A stretch of 64,000 nucleotides of DNA, taken from assembly GCF_000429485.1 (NCBI RefSeq), contig NZ_KE386910.1, positions 1 to 64,000 on the forward strand. The letters run 5' to 3'. The DNA comes from Aliagarivorans marinus DSM 23064. Its GTDB lineage: Bacteria > Pseudomonadota > Gammaproteobacteria > Enterobacterales > Celerinatantimonadaceae. The translations under genes were made by a program, and so were the position numbers. Within the stretch, counting starts at the first letter, position 1; every line of letters begins with the position of its first letter. Shown here in pieces: positions 29,343-38,450 of the stretch. The notes under the pieces are model-generated. The model saw only the letters and a list, made by a program, of their open reading frames with translations, had not been told where the DNA came from and did not search any database.

Positions 29343-31220
29343 ATGTTGGAAAAGTTCCGAGAAGGAAGCCAAGGTACGGCTGCCAAGGTTATCCTCGGTC
29401 TGGTTATCCTGTCGTTTGCCCTTGCCGGTGTTGGTAGCTACGTAGCCACACCCCAAGAGCCTTTAGCTGCCAAGATCAATGGCGAGGAGATCAGCCGCGC
29501 TGAATTCGATCAAGCCTATCAAAATGAGCGCGCCCGTATGGAAGCGCAGTTTGGTGAAACCTTCAATCACTTTGCCAGTGACCCGGCTTACATGGCCCAG
29601 TTCCGTCGTAACGTGCTTGACCGCATGATCAACGAGCGACTGATTGACCAAGCGGCGAATCGCTTGGGAGTGCGTGCCAGCGACGCGCAAGTGCGCGCGG
29701 CCATCCGCAGCATGCCAGAGTTTCAGATTGACGGGGAATTCGATACCGAGCGCTACCAATCGGCCATTTTCCGCGCTGGCTACCAACACCATCAGTTCCG
29801 TGAGCTGATCCGTGGTGACCTGAGCCGTCAGCAGCTGCAATTCGCTCTGCTAGGCAGTGAGTTTGCCTTGCCTGCCGAAGCCCGGCAACTGCTGCAACTT
29901 AACGAGCAAAAGCGCGATGTTAGCAGCGTGACCTTGAGCCTGAGTAAGTTCCGCAGTGAAGACCCGATCGACGATGCGCGTTTGGAAGAGTACTACCAGC
30001 AACGTAAAGACAGCCTGCTGTCTGATGAAGCGGTAGACCTTCAGTACATCTTGGTCGACGGCGACGCGCTGGTTGACGCTATCGAAGTGACTGATGCACA
30101 AATCGAAGAGCAGTATCAGGCCACCAAGGCCAACTACGTTCAAGCTGAGAAGCGTCGTGTTGCACATATCCTGTTCACTGGCGACGACGCGCAAGCGCGC
30201 GCCGAAGAGGTTCTGGCGAAGTTGGCCGCTGGCGAAGAGTTCGCAGCCTTGGCTGAAAGCGAGTCAGACGATACCTTCAGTGGCCAAAATGGCGGTGAGC
30301 TTGACTGGTTCGAACGTGGTGTGATGGACCCAGCCTTTGAAGATGCCGCCTTTGCCTTAAGCGAAGATGATGCAACAAGCGCTGCGGTTGAGTCTGCCTT
30401 TGGTGTGCACATTATCAAGCTATTAGAGGTGCAAGCTGAGCAAGCATCGCCACTGGATGATGTGAAAGACGAAATCCGTGAGCAACTGGCTAAGCGTTTG
30501 GCAACTGATAACTACTACCAGCAGGCACAGCAACTAAGTGAGTTGGCGTTTGAGCTGCCAGATTCACTGGATGAGGTTGCTGGTGAAACTGGCCTTGAGC
30601 TTATCGCCGTTGATGGCTTTACCCGCGCAAATGCCCAAGGCGAGCTGGCCAGCCCAATCGTGTTTAATCAGGTGTTCGACCGCGACTTTATCGCCGAAGG
30701 CCTGAACAGCGAAGCCTTGCAACTGACTGATACCAAGTCCTTGGTAGTTCGCGTCAACAAGTTCCACCCAGCAGAAGTGAAGCCACTGAGCGACGTGAAA
30801 GAACAGTTGATCGAAGAGCTGCGAATCGACGATGCAGAGCAAGCCGCCCAAGATTTTGCCGCTGAGCTGGTTGAGCTGCTAGCAGGCGAGCAAGACTTGA
30901 CAGAGCTGCTGGCAAGCAAATCGCTGAGCTTGGAAGAGAACACCGGTTTGACCCGTACCTCGGTAGATTATGAGCCAGCTGTTATGAATCATATCTTCTC
31001 TATGGCTAAGCCGATTGATAGCGCGGTAGTCAGCCAAGCTAGCAGCATGACCGGCGATATCATTGTGCTGAAGCTAAACAGCGTGACCGATGCCGAGTAC
31101 GTGAGTGAGACTCAGCTAGATGAGTGGTTAGGCCGTCTTTCAGATAGCAAGCTAGACTCAGGTATGCGCCTGCTAATTGATGTGCTTCGCAACCAAGCGG
31201 ACATCAAAGAGTTGTTATAA
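29343..31220 (+). CDS. ppiD: Periplasmic folding chaperone / peptidyl-prolyl isomerase PpiD
   Basis: An inner-membrane-anchored periplasmic chaperone close to the Sec translocon. The 625 residues start with a single membrane helix (about 13-35), then a SurA-N/chaperone region, a parvulin-like domain at about 265-360 (KRRVAHILFTG, SGQNGGELDWFERG, FGVHIIKLLE) and further helical parts. Length and order fit E. coli PpiD (623), and the lon-hupB-ppiD order is conserved. A terminator follows. Confidence 0.95.
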   Translation: MLEKFREGSQGTAAKVILGLVILSFALAGVGSYVATPQEPLAAKINGEEISRAEFDQAYQNERARMEAQFGETFNHFASDPAYMAQFRRNVLDRMINERLIDQAANRLGVRASDAQVRAAIRSMPEFQIDGEFDTERYQSAIFRAGYQHHQFRELIRGDLSRQQLQFALLGSEFALPAEARQLLQLNEQKRDVSSVTLSLSKFRSEDPIDDARLEEYYQQRKDSLLSDEAVDLQYILVDGDALVDAIEVTDAQIEEQYQATKANYVQAEKRRVAHILFTGDDAQARAEEVLAKLAAGEEFAALAESESDDTFSGQNGGELDWFERGVMDPAFEDAAFALSEDDATSAAVESAFGVHIIKLLEVQAEQASPLDDVKDEIREQLAKRLATDNYYQQAQQLSELAFELPDSLDEVAGETGLELIAVDGFTRANAQGELASPIVFNQVFDRDFIAEGLNSEALQLTDTKSLVVRVNKFHPAEVKPLSDVKEQLIEELRIDDAEQAAQDFAAELVELLAGEQDLTELLASKSLSLEENTGLTRTSVDYEPAVMNHIFSMAKPIDSAVVSQASSMTGDIIVLKLNSVTDAEYVSETQLDEWLGRLSDSKLDSGMRLLIDVLRNQADIKELL

Positions 31221-31242
31221 TTAGCATTTTAAGTAATCATCG

Positions 31243-31270
31243 AAAGGGCGCATCATAGCGCCCTTTTTTT
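31243..31270 (+). terminator. Terminator after ppiD
   Basis: A 9-bp stem (AAAGGGCGC, 31243-31251, with GCGCCCTTT, 31258-31266) followed by a T-run. It overlaps the start of a longer but unlikely version of the next gene. Confidence 0.9.
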
Positions 31271-31295
31271 GTCGCTATCGCTTAGGGAGAAGCAG

Positions 31296-31730
31296 GTGTT
31301 AACAAAACCCAAACTACAGTGGCTGATTGGTGTGGCCTCAACGGTGGTAATCCTTGCGGGCATATACTGGTTCTTTCCGGCTTGGCTCGGGCTACCTGAG
31401 CGGGTGCAGCACAACCCTTTAGTGGGGCGCTGGCAGTCTGAAGTGGAGTTCTACGGCAAGCGCGAGATACTCGAGTTTACTGAGACCGGCCAGATAGAGA
31501 ACGGTCGCTATGTGGCGACCCAGTTTAAGATAGATGGCAATCGAGTGGCGGTGGTCTCGCCATCGCGGGAGAATGAGTACTTGGTTGGCCCGAGTGGGGA
31601 GATGCTAACGACCTTTTACCCGAGAGTGGGCAAGGTGATCTTCCACAAGATAATCGCCAGTGGCTCGGCGCCGAAGGCTGAGCTGGATGACAGTGTGGAC
31701 TTGTTTACGCCCAGCTCTGATAATCAATAG
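31296..31730 (+). CDS. DUF2850-like single-pass membrane protein
   Basis: The 144 residues have one N-terminal membrane helix (about 7-29) and a C-terminal soluble part of about 100 residues (HNPLVGRWQSEVEFYGKREI, IENGRYVATQFKIDG). It resembles the DUF2850 family known mainly from Vibrio and relatives; function unknown. I chose GTG 31296 because AGGGAGA lies 7-12 bases upstream; a TTG frame from 31269 starts inside the ppiD terminator. Its stop codon lies in the first unit of a 16-bp repeat array. Confidence 0.7.
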   Translation: MLTKPKLQWLIGVASTVVILAGIYWFFPAWLGLPERVQHNPLVGRWQSEVEFYGKREILEFTETGQIENGRYVATQFKIDGNRVAVVSPSRENEYLVGPSGEMLTTFYPRVGKVIFHKIIASGSAPKAELDDSVDLFTPSSDNQ

Positions 31731-31830
31731 CTACGATAACCAATAGCTCAGAGAATCTCTAGCTCAGAAGGCTCGTAGGATAGAACAGCCCTCGCATAGA
31801 AAATCCCACTCATAGAAAACCCGCAGCTAG
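31719..31830. repeat. Degenerate 16-bp tandem repeat, seven units
   Basis: Units begin at 31719, 31735, 31751, 31767, 31783, 31799 and 31815, exactly 16 bases apart, and every one begins with GA. The first two are GATAATCAATAGCTAC and GATAACCAATAGCTCA; later units drift, and units 4-6 share an ATA ending. The first unit holds the stop codon of the preceding gene, and the last overlaps the perfect palindrome that ends fabV. Confidence 0.85.
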
Positions 31831-31840
31831 CTGCGGGTTT
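31817..31840. terminator. Bidirectional terminator next to fabV
   Basis: A perfect 24-base palindrome with arms AAACCCGCAGCT and AGCTGCGGGTTT. It sits between the DUF2850-like gene (+) and the end of fabV (-, stop at 31861). Confidence 0.75.
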
Positions 31841-31860
31841 AGCGTTACTTGATTTTCGAA

Positions 31861-33063
31861 CTACAGCGATTCTGGCGCGAAGTCGACTTCGGGGTTAACG
31901 TCAGCTTCGTAGTCGATGCCTTCGATACCAAAGCCAAATAGCTTCAAGAACTCGTCTTTGTACTGGGCGTAGTCAGTCAGCTCTTTCAGATTCTCGGTGG
32001 TGATGGTTGGCCACAGCGCCACACAAGCGCTTTGAATATCTTCTCGCAACTCCCAATCGTCTAGGCGTAGGCGGTTGGCCTCGTCCACTTCTGCAGCGGC
32101 CTTATCTTCACGGTAGATTCGCTGGCTGAACATACGGTAGATCTGTTCCATACAGCCCTCGTGCAGGCCCTGCTCACGCATCAGCTTAAATACCATTGAG
32201 ATGTACAGTGGCATCACCGGGATCGCCGAACTGGCTTGAGTGACCACACTCTTAAGCACCGCCACGTTGGCGCTACCGCCCTTGGCTTGCAGGCGCTGGT
32301 TGAGAGCAGTAGATGCGCGGTCCAGATCCATCTTGGCTTTACCTAGCGCGCCTTCCCAGTAGATAGGCCAGGTAATCGAGGTACCGATGTAGCTATAGGC
32401 GACGGTTTTGCAGCCTTCTGCCAATACGCCCGCTTTGTCGAGCGCATCAATCCACAGTTCCCAGTCTTCACCACCCATCACGGTGACAGTGTCTTGGATC
32501 TCTTGCTCGGTGGCGGGTTCTACTGACGCCTCGATGATGGTGTCTTTATTGGTATCAACGGCGGTAGCGGTATACACATCGCCGATAGGCTTAAGGCTAG
32601 AGCGGATCAGCTCGCCACTCTCTGGGTGTTTACGCACTGGCGATGCCAGAGAGTAGACCACCATATCCACTTGACCAAGGTCTTGCTTGATCAGCTCAAT
32701 CGCTTTTTGCTTGGCCTCATGGGAGAAGGCATCACCATTGATGCTCTTGGCGTACAGGCCTGCCTCGTTAGCCGCGCGGTCAAACTCAGCGGCGTTGTAC
32801 CAACCAGCAGTGCCTGGCTTTTTAGCGGTGCCGGGCTTTTCGAAGAACACACCGATGGTGGCGGCATCTGAGCCAAAGGCAGCAGCGATACGCGAGGAGA
32901 GTCCGTAGCCACTAGAAGAGCCTACAACCAGCACCTTTTTCGGGCCATTGCCGATCTTGCCTTGTGCCTTGGTGTAGGCAATCTGCTCTTGAACATTGGC
33001 GGCACAGCCCACGGGATGGGTCGTGGTACAGATAAAGCCACGAATACGAGGTTTGATAATCAT
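31861..33063 (-). CDS. fabV: Trans-2-enoyl-ACP/CoA reductase FabV
   Basis: It carries out the last reduction in each round of fatty-acid elongation and is a triclosan-tolerant enzyme unrelated in detail to FabI, though both are short-chain dehydrogenases. The 400 residues contain the cofactor motif [15 protein letters not shown] near 45-60 and the active-site Tyr-x8-Lys ([10 protein letters not shown]) near 235. AAGGA precedes the ATG. It lies just downstream of sapF, the place held by fabI in E. coli. No fabI is visible in the window. Confidence 0.96.
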   Translation of the reverse strand: MIIKPRIRGFICTTTHPVGCAANVQEQIAYTKAQGKIGNGPKKVLVVGSSSGYGLSSRIAAAFGSDAATIGVFFEKPGTAKKPGTAGWYNAAEFDRAANEAGLYAKSINGDAFSHEAKQKAIELIKQDLGQVDMVVYSLASPVRKHPESGELIRSSLKPIGDVYTATAVDTNKDTIIEASVEPATEQEIQDTVTVMGGEDWELWIDALDKAGVLAEGCKTVAYSYIGTSITWPIYWEGALGKAKMDLDRASTALNQRLQAKGGSANVAVLKSVVTQASSAIPVMPLYISMVFKLMREQGLHEGCMEQIYRMFSQRIYREDKAAAEVDEANRLRLDDWELREDIQSACVALWPTITTENLKELTDYAQYKDEFLKLFGFGIEGIDYEADVNPEVDFAPESL

Positions 33064-33175
33064 TACTTGTCCTTAACCTGAGGTGGCCGCTTGGGCCTCC
33101 AATCATCTTGTTGGCGATTCTAGCATGCTTACCGGAGATATCAGCAAAATGCCTGTCTGATCAGAGCAGTAGCGG

Positions 33176-33955
33176 CTATTTTCTGAACTCGCTGCGATAG
33201 GCTTGCAGCAGGCGTTGGCTAAGTTCGTGTTGAGGTTCGTTAAACAGATCTTCCGTGGGGCGATACTCCACCGCGCGTCCGCGCTGCATAACTAGCACGC
33301 TGTCACTGATGTGGCGCACCAAGGCTAAGTCGTTCGACACAAACACGTAGCTAATGGCGAAGTTGCGTTGTAGCTCGAGTAGCAGGTTGACGATTTGCGA
33401 GCGCACGGAGATATCTAGAGCGGCGATACTCTCGTCGATGATGATGATTTTGGGGCTTAAGATCACTGCTCGCGCTAAAGATACCCGCTGTTTTTGCCCA
33501 TTGGAGAGCATCTGCGGATAGAACTCGGCATGTTCTTCGAGCAAGCCCACGGTGCGCAGCACTGACGCAATCTTCTGTTTGCGTTCCTGCTCGTTCATTT
33601 TTGTGTTCAGCACCAAGGGGGCGGATAGGATCCGTCCAATCGGCAGGCGAGGATTGAGCGAGCTATCGGGGTCTTGGAAAATCATCCGAACCAAGCGGCA
33701 GCGGCGGGTGTAATCACCAAAACGTAGCGCTTCGCCATTAACGAAGATATCGCCCTTGGTGGGCTTATTGATGCCTGCGAGCAGCTTTGCCAGAGAAGAC
33801 TTGCCTGAGCCAGTCTCACCGATAATCGCCAAGGTCTCGCCTGCATCTAGCTCAAAGCTGACATCATCGATTGCCTTGACCTTCTTACGCCCCAACCAGC
33901 CGGAGTGGACGTGGATGTCTTGGCTAAGGTGGCGAACGATTAACTGACTAGCCAC
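33176..33955 (-). CDS. sapF: Peptide ABC transporter ATP-binding protein SapF
   Basis: One of two ATPases of the Sap importer, a member of the Dpp/Opp class. The 259 residues have Walker A GETGSGKSS, the signature LSNGQKQRVSLARA, and Walker B IIIIDESIAALD. In other bacteria Sap handles antimicrobial peptides, haem or putrescine and its ATPase also affects potassium uptake; which applies here is not known. It is the last gene of the sapABCDF operon and its start overlaps the end of sapD by one base. Confidence 0.93.
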   Translation of the reverse strand: MASQLIVRHLSQDIHVHSGWLGRKKVKAIDDVSFELDAGETLAIIGETGSGKSSLAKLLAGINKPTKGDIFVNGEALRFGDYTRRCRLVRMIFQDPDSSLNPRLPIGRILSAPLVLNTKMNEQERKQKIASVLRTVGLLEEHAEFYPQMLSNGQKQRVSLARAVILSPKIIIIDESIAALDISVRSQIVNLLLELQRNFAISYVFVSNDLALVRHISDSVLVMQRGRAVEYRPTEDLFNEPQHELSQRLLQAYRSEFRK

Positions 33956-34956
33956 TAGCCATTCTCCTTCTGCTGGAAATTATTGGGGTGATGGCAGGCA
34001 TATAAATGGCCTTTAAACTTTTTAAGCTGCGGCTGCACGACACACTCGCGCTGCGCTTTTGGACAACGCGGCCCAAGGCGGCAGCCAATGGGCAGATGCT
34101 GCAAGGCTGGGATAGCCCCGGGCAGGGTAGGTAGCTTGGCTTTTTTCTCTAAATCGCGGTTGTGAGTAGGCATGGCATCAAGCAGCGCGCCGGTGTAGGG
34201 ATGATAGGGCTGACCGAGCACCTGATCGTAGCGGCCCGACTCCACGATATGGCCACAGTAAATAACGCTGATGGTATCCGCGAGATCGGCCAGGGTGTGC
34301 ACATCGTGGGTAATCAGCAAGATGGCGGTATTGTTCAGCTTGTTGAGCTTGTGCAGTAGCCGCAGGATCTGATTGGCAGTGGTGGCTTCCATGGCGGTGG
34401 TGGGCTCATCGGCCACCAATACCTTCGGCTGCGAGGCAATCGCCATGGCAATCATCACCTTTTGGCACAATCCATCGGAGAGTTCATAGGGGAAGCTCTG
34501 CATTACCGCCCGGTGGTCTTTGATGCCCACCTTGTGTAGCAGTGCTTCCGCTTGGCGTTTGCGCCATTGGAAGCGTCGCCAAAAGCCACCCTTTACCTTG
34601 GAGAGTGGGATGGCCTGCTCAATCTGCTTGCCGACCTCGACCGATGGGTCCAAACATGAACTGGGCTCCTGGAAAATCATCGCGATATCGTTTTTCAGGA
34701 TTTTTCGACGTTGGCTGGGCGACAGAGATAACAGGTCTTGGTCGCCAAGGCGCATCCGGTCGGCGCGAACTCGCCAGCTTGGTTTAGTTACCCCCAACAA
34801 GGCCTTGGCAATCAGGCTTTTACCCGAGCCAGATTCGCCCACCAAGGCTTTAATCTCGCCCTCGGCCAGGGTCAGACTCACCTTGTCCACCGCTTTTACG
34901 GTGCCAGTGGGGGTGTCAATCTCGATGGTGAGGTTGCGAATATCAATCAGTGCCAT
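33955..34956 (-). CDS. sapD: Peptide ABC transporter ATP-binding protein SapD
   Basis: The second ATPase of the importer. The 333 residues show Walker [16 protein letters not shown], Walker [14 protein letters not shown], and the C-terminal oligopeptide-transporter extension with several Cys ([14 protein letters not shown]) that in this class can bind an iron-sulphur cluster. The signature motif is degenerate (LSDGLCQKV instead of LSGGxxQRV), as it also is in enterobacterial SapD. It is coupled to sapC and sapF by one-base overlaps. Confidence 0.94.
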   Translation of the reverse strand: MALIDIRNLTIEIDTPTGTVKAVDKVSLTLAEGEIKALVGESGSGKSLIAKALLGVTKPSWRVRADRMRLGDQDLLSLSPSQRRKILKNDIAMIFQEPSSCLDPSVEVGKQIEQAIPLSKVKGGFWRRFQWRKRQAEALLHKVGIKDHRAVMQSFPYELSDGLCQKVMIAMAIASQPKVLVADEPTTAMEATTANQILRLLHKLNKLNNTAILLITHDVHTLADLADTISVIYCGHIVESGRYDQVLGQPYHPYTGALLDAMPTHNRDLEKKAKLPTLPGAIPALQHLPIGCRLGPRCPKAQRECVVQPQLKKFKGHLYACHHPNNFQQKENG

Positions 34957-35843
34957 TAGTCCACTCCCTCACTCAGGGCCTTGCGAACACCATCGCTCAC
35001 CACGTTAACGCTCAGTGTGCACAGCATGATGGTTAAACCGGGCAGGGAGATGGTCCAAGGGGCGACAAACAACAGATCGCGCGATTGACCAATCATGGCG
35101 CCAAGCTCTGGCAGCGGCGCTTGCGCACCAATACCGATAAAGCCCATCGCGGTGATATACAAAATGGCATTGGTATAACAGCGGGTTAGCTGCATCACAA
35201 TCGAATCGCTAATGTTCGGCAGCACGCCATAGCGCAGAATACGCAGGTTGGTGGCACCATCGAGGCGCACCGCGGTGACGTATTCTTTTTGCATCTCGCT
35301 AGACACCGCGATGTAAGTGAAGCGAATAAACTGGGGGATTTGCGCCAAGGTAATCGCGATCAGGGTGTTTCCCAGGCCCGGGCCAAGATAGGCCACAATC
35401 ATGATGGCAATCAACAGGGTGGGGATAGACAGAGCAGTATCCATCAAGTGGTGCAGCACACTGGCTTTGATGCCCTGGCTCATGCCTGAGAAGATCCCCA
35501 GCGGCAGGCCAATCACCACCGCAATCAGCGTGACGAAGGTGGCACCGCCAACGGTGAGCTGCACGCCATAGATCAGCCGGCTAAGAATATCGCGGCCCAA
35601 ACCATCGGTACCGAGGAAGTGGTCCACCGAACCGCTGGAGTGCCACGAAGGAGGCTGGAAAAGACTTTGTCCCTGAAACTCCAAGGCGTAGGGCGCGATA
35701 AATGGAGCAAACAGCGTAATCACCAGAAACAGGGCCAACACCCAGAAGCCGATCACCGCAAAGGTGTTCTTCTGAAAGCGCAGCAGCACCTTTTGTGCGT
35801 TGCTGGGGGTGATGTCTTCGGTAAATATCTTAGCGTAGGGCAT
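34956..35843 (-). CDS. sapC: Peptide ABC transporter permease SapC
   Basis: An inner-membrane permease of the DppC type with 295 residues: a cytoplasmic N-terminus, a first helix near 28-50, a periplasmic loop with the family motif [19 protein letters not shown], and five further helices. The EAA loop that contacts the ATPase is seen as [24 protein letters not shown]. It overlaps sapB by 14 bases and sapD by one. Confidence 0.95.
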   Translation of the reverse strand: MPYAKIFTEDITPSNAQKVLLRFQKNTFAVIGFWVLALFLVITLFAPFIAPYALEFQGQSLFQPPSWHSSGSVDHFLGTDGLGRDILSRLIYGVQLTVGGATFVTLIAVVIGLPLGIFSGMSQGIKASVLHHLMDTALSIPTLLIAIMIVAYLGPGLGNTLIAITLAQIPQFIRFTYIAVSSEMQKEYVTAVRLDGATNLRILRYGVLPNISDSIVMQLTRCYTNAILYITAMGFIGIGAQAPLPELGAMIGQSRDLLFVAPWTISLPGLTIMLCTLSVNVVSDGVRKALSEGVD

Positions 35844-36792
35844 ACACTTCTCTGCGGCGCAAGGGGTGGATCAGGGCAGTAAATAAGTCCGTCACCACGA
35901 AGGTGGTGATCACCAGCGTGGCGATGACGAGCATGCCGCCTTGAATGGCCACATAATCTTCGAAGTAGATACTGTTAATCAGCCAGCGACCGATTCCCGG
36001 CCATGCGAACACCATCTCCAGCACCATCGCTGCGGTTAGTACGCTACCAAACTGCAAGCCTAAGCCTGGCAAGATCGGTGGCAAGGCATTGTGCAGTACA
36101 TGGCGCAGCACGATGCTCAGCTTAGACTTACCCATGGTGGCCGCCGCCTTAACATAGTTTTGCTCCATCACTTTCGCGGTGGAGGTCGTTAAGTGCCTGA
36201 CCAGCTCGGTAGTGGGAATGACTGACAGCACAATACCCGGCAATACAATATGGCTGAGCACGCTGTACATAGCTGGCCAGCGCTGGCTCTCAGGCAGCCA
36301 GAACACGTCGAGCATGGCAAAGCCGGTGTGCTGAGGGATCTCTAACAATAGATCGTAGCGCCCGGATATCGGGAACCAGCCTTGCAGTGACACCACGCTC
36401 ATCATCAGCGGCAGTGGCAACCAGAACACCGGAATACTCTGGGTAATCAGGGTTCCTGCGTTAATAAACTTACCCAGTGGACGTTGCTGGTAGACACCTG
36501 CCAAGGTACCAATTGGCACGCCGACGACAAACGAGATGGCGAACGCCACGATACACAGCTCGAGGGTCGCGGGCAGATAGCGCAGCACCTCTTCCGCAAC
36601 CGGCTTACCGCTTACCACCGAAATCCCAAGGTCGCCACGCAGGTTCGCGCCGACAAAGCGCCAGTATTCAGCCAGCCACAGATTCGGTGACAGGTTGGCG
36701 TCGTGGGTGGGTTGAAACAGAAAGGCGATAAGGTTGATCACCAAGAAGGTGATGATCAACAGGTTCATACGCCGGATAAAGTAATGCAGCAT
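35830..36792 (-). CDS. sapB: Peptide ABC transporter permease SapB
   Basis: The DppB-type permease partner of SapC; 320 residues with about six membrane helices and the EAA loop (YVKAAATMGKSKLSIVLRHVLHNALPP, near 220). It has the long periplasmic insertion after the third helix that is typical of SapB. It starts two bases after the sapA stop. Confidence 0.94.
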   Translation of the reverse strand: MLHYFIRRMNLLIITFLVINLIAFLFQPTHDANLSPNLWLAEYWRFVGANLRGDLGISVVSGKPVAEEVLRYLPATLELCIVAFAISFVVGVPIGTLAGVYQQRPLGKFINAGTLITQSIPVFWLPLPLMMSVVSLQGWFPISGRYDLLLEIPQHTGFAMLDVFWLPESQRWPAMYSVLSHIVLPGIVLSVIPTTELVRHLTTSTAKVMEQNYVKAAATMGKSKLSIVLRHVLHNALPPILPGLGLQFGSVLTAAMVLEMVFAWPGIGRWLINSIYFEDYVAIQGGMLVIATLVITTFVVTDLFTALIHPLRRREVYALR

Positions 36793-36794
36793 GG

Positions 36795-38390
36795 TTACCT
36801 CCGGCGCGCTTCGTCAAACGAAATCCCGCCGAAGGCATGCCAGCCGATATCGGTTAGAGAGTCGTTGTAAGCATACATCTTAATGGCGTGGGTAAGCGGC
36901 AGCACTGGCACCTCATCTTCAAGCAGTTCCTGCAGGGCAAAGTAGAACTTCACTCGCTCGGCCAAGCGCCCAGCTTGCGAGGCCTGCTCTAGCATGTCGT
37001 CGAAGCGACCATTACACCAGCGGCTGAAGTTGAAGCCGTTTTCGATGCCATCACAGCTGAATTGCTGACGGAAAAAGGTATCGGGATCGGTGTTCTCACT
37101 TACCGCACCTATCAATAATAGGTCGTAGTTAGGTTGCTCCTGTTGCAACTGGGTGCGCAAAACTGCCCAGTCGAGCAGCCGCACCTCTACCTGAAAACCT
37201 AATTGACTAAGCTCGTTGCGGATCACCTCGGCGCTACGTTGTGGCTGCGGGTTGAAGCTGGTCGGAGTGCCTAATACCCATAGGGTTATCGGATTTTGCC
37301 GTGCTTGCTCAACGAAGTCCGCATTCAAATCCGCGCTGTACTCGCGCGGCGGCTGGTTGCGGTGGGCCCAGGAGGAGGGCGATAACACGCTATTCGCTAT
37401 TTGCGCGGTTTGCTGATAAACCGCATCCTTCAGGCGATACTTATCAATACTGGCGGCAATGGTGCGGCGCATCCGCACATCGGCAAACGGTGGACGCTGG
37501 GTGTTAAAGGCCAGATAAGAGACGTTGAGGCCGGCTTGCAAGGAGATAAGCAGGTCTTCACGCTGTTTGATCACCTCGATCTGGGTGGCGGCGGGCTGCG
37601 CCATTATGTCACATTGGCCGGCTAGCAATTTGGCCATGCGCGCAGACGATGTCGGCGTGATATCAAATACTAGCTGGCGCATCGGCGCGATACCCTGCCA
37701 GTAGTAGGGGTGATGATAGTAGCGAAGGAAATGGCCATCTTGTTGATTGGCGTACAAAAATGGGCCGGTGCCAATGGGCAAAAAGTCCAACTGCGAAGGG
37801 CGCAGCTCTTCGAGCAGTTGCTCGCCATACTCCGCTGAAAGCACTACCGCGAAATCACTGGCCATGGAGGCAATAAACGAGGCATCCGGGCGCTGCAGAT
37901 CAAAGCGGATCTGCACGTCATTAAGCACTTCAATGTTGACTACGTTGTCGGTGAAGCGGGTGGTTTCAAAGAACGGATAGCCCTCACCGATGCTGTGATA
38001 GGGGTGCGACTCATCAATAATGCGCAAAAAGCTAAACGCGACGTCTTCGGCATTCAAGTCGCGGCTTGGCTCAAAATAGTCGGTGTGATGAAACTTGACG
38101 CCTTGGCGCAGCGTGAAGGTGTAGCTCAGGCCATCATCACTGCGCTGCCAACTTTTAGCCAATCCCGGCTCAAGTTGCTGGGTGATCGGGTTGATATCGA
38201 TCAAGCGGTTGTAGACATGGCGCGAGCTTAAGGCAATCGCTTCGTGGGAGTTCTCAACTTGAGGATTTAGCGTGCGAGGCGCGCGTTCAGCGCAATAGAT
38301 TAGTCCCATGTTCTTAATTGCTTGTGGCTGTTCGCAACCTAGCAGACTAAGACCAAGACACATCACTGTGCAGCGAAGTAATACGTTCAT
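36795..38390 (-). CDS. sapA: Sap peptide-binding protein SapA (predicted lipoprotein)
   Basis: The solute-binding protein of the importer, 531 residues of the DppA/OppA fold (SBP family 5; LNPQVENSHEAIALSSRHVY, FTLRQGVKFH). The signal peptide ends in LSLLGC, a lipobox, so the protein is probably anchored in a membrane by lipid rather than free in the periplasm. It heads the operon sapABCDF. Its upstream gap to pspF is 60 bases and the two genes run in the same direction, so read-through from pspF is possible. Confidence 0.92.
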   Translation of the reverse strand: MNVLLRCTVMCLGLSLLGCEQPQAIKNMGLIYCAERAPRTLNPQVENSHEAIALSSRHVYNRLIDINPITQQLEPGLAKSWQRSDDGLSYTFTLRQGVKFHHTDYFEPSRDLNAEDVAFSFLRIIDESHPYHSIGEGYPFFETTRFTDNVVNIEVLNDVQIRFDLQRPDASFIASMASDFAVVLSAEYGEQLLEELRPSQLDFLPIGTGPFLYANQQDGHFLRYYHHPYYWQGIAPMRQLVFDITPTSSARMAKLLAGQCDIMAQPAATQIEVIKQREDLLISLQAGLNVSYLAFNTQRPPFADVRMRRTIAASIDKYRLKDAVYQQTAQIANSVLSPSSWAHRNQPPREYSADLNADFVEQARQNPITLWVLGTPTSFNPQPQRSAEVIRNELSQLGFQVEVRLLDWAVLRTQLQQEQPNYDLLLIGAVSENTDPDTFFRQQFSCDGIENGFNFSRWCNGRFDDMLEQASQAGRLAERVKFYFALQELLEDEVPVLPLTHAIKMYAYNDSLTDIGWHAFGGISFDEARRR

Positions 38391-38450
38391 TAAGGGGAGT
38401 ATGATTCTGAATTAGGTCTAATTTACCACTATGCGCGGCGCGATCCAACT

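Noticed and set aside
38391-38450. Independent promoter for the sap operon
   Set aside because: No convincing -35/-10 pair is seen in the 60 bases after pspF; read-through is as likely.
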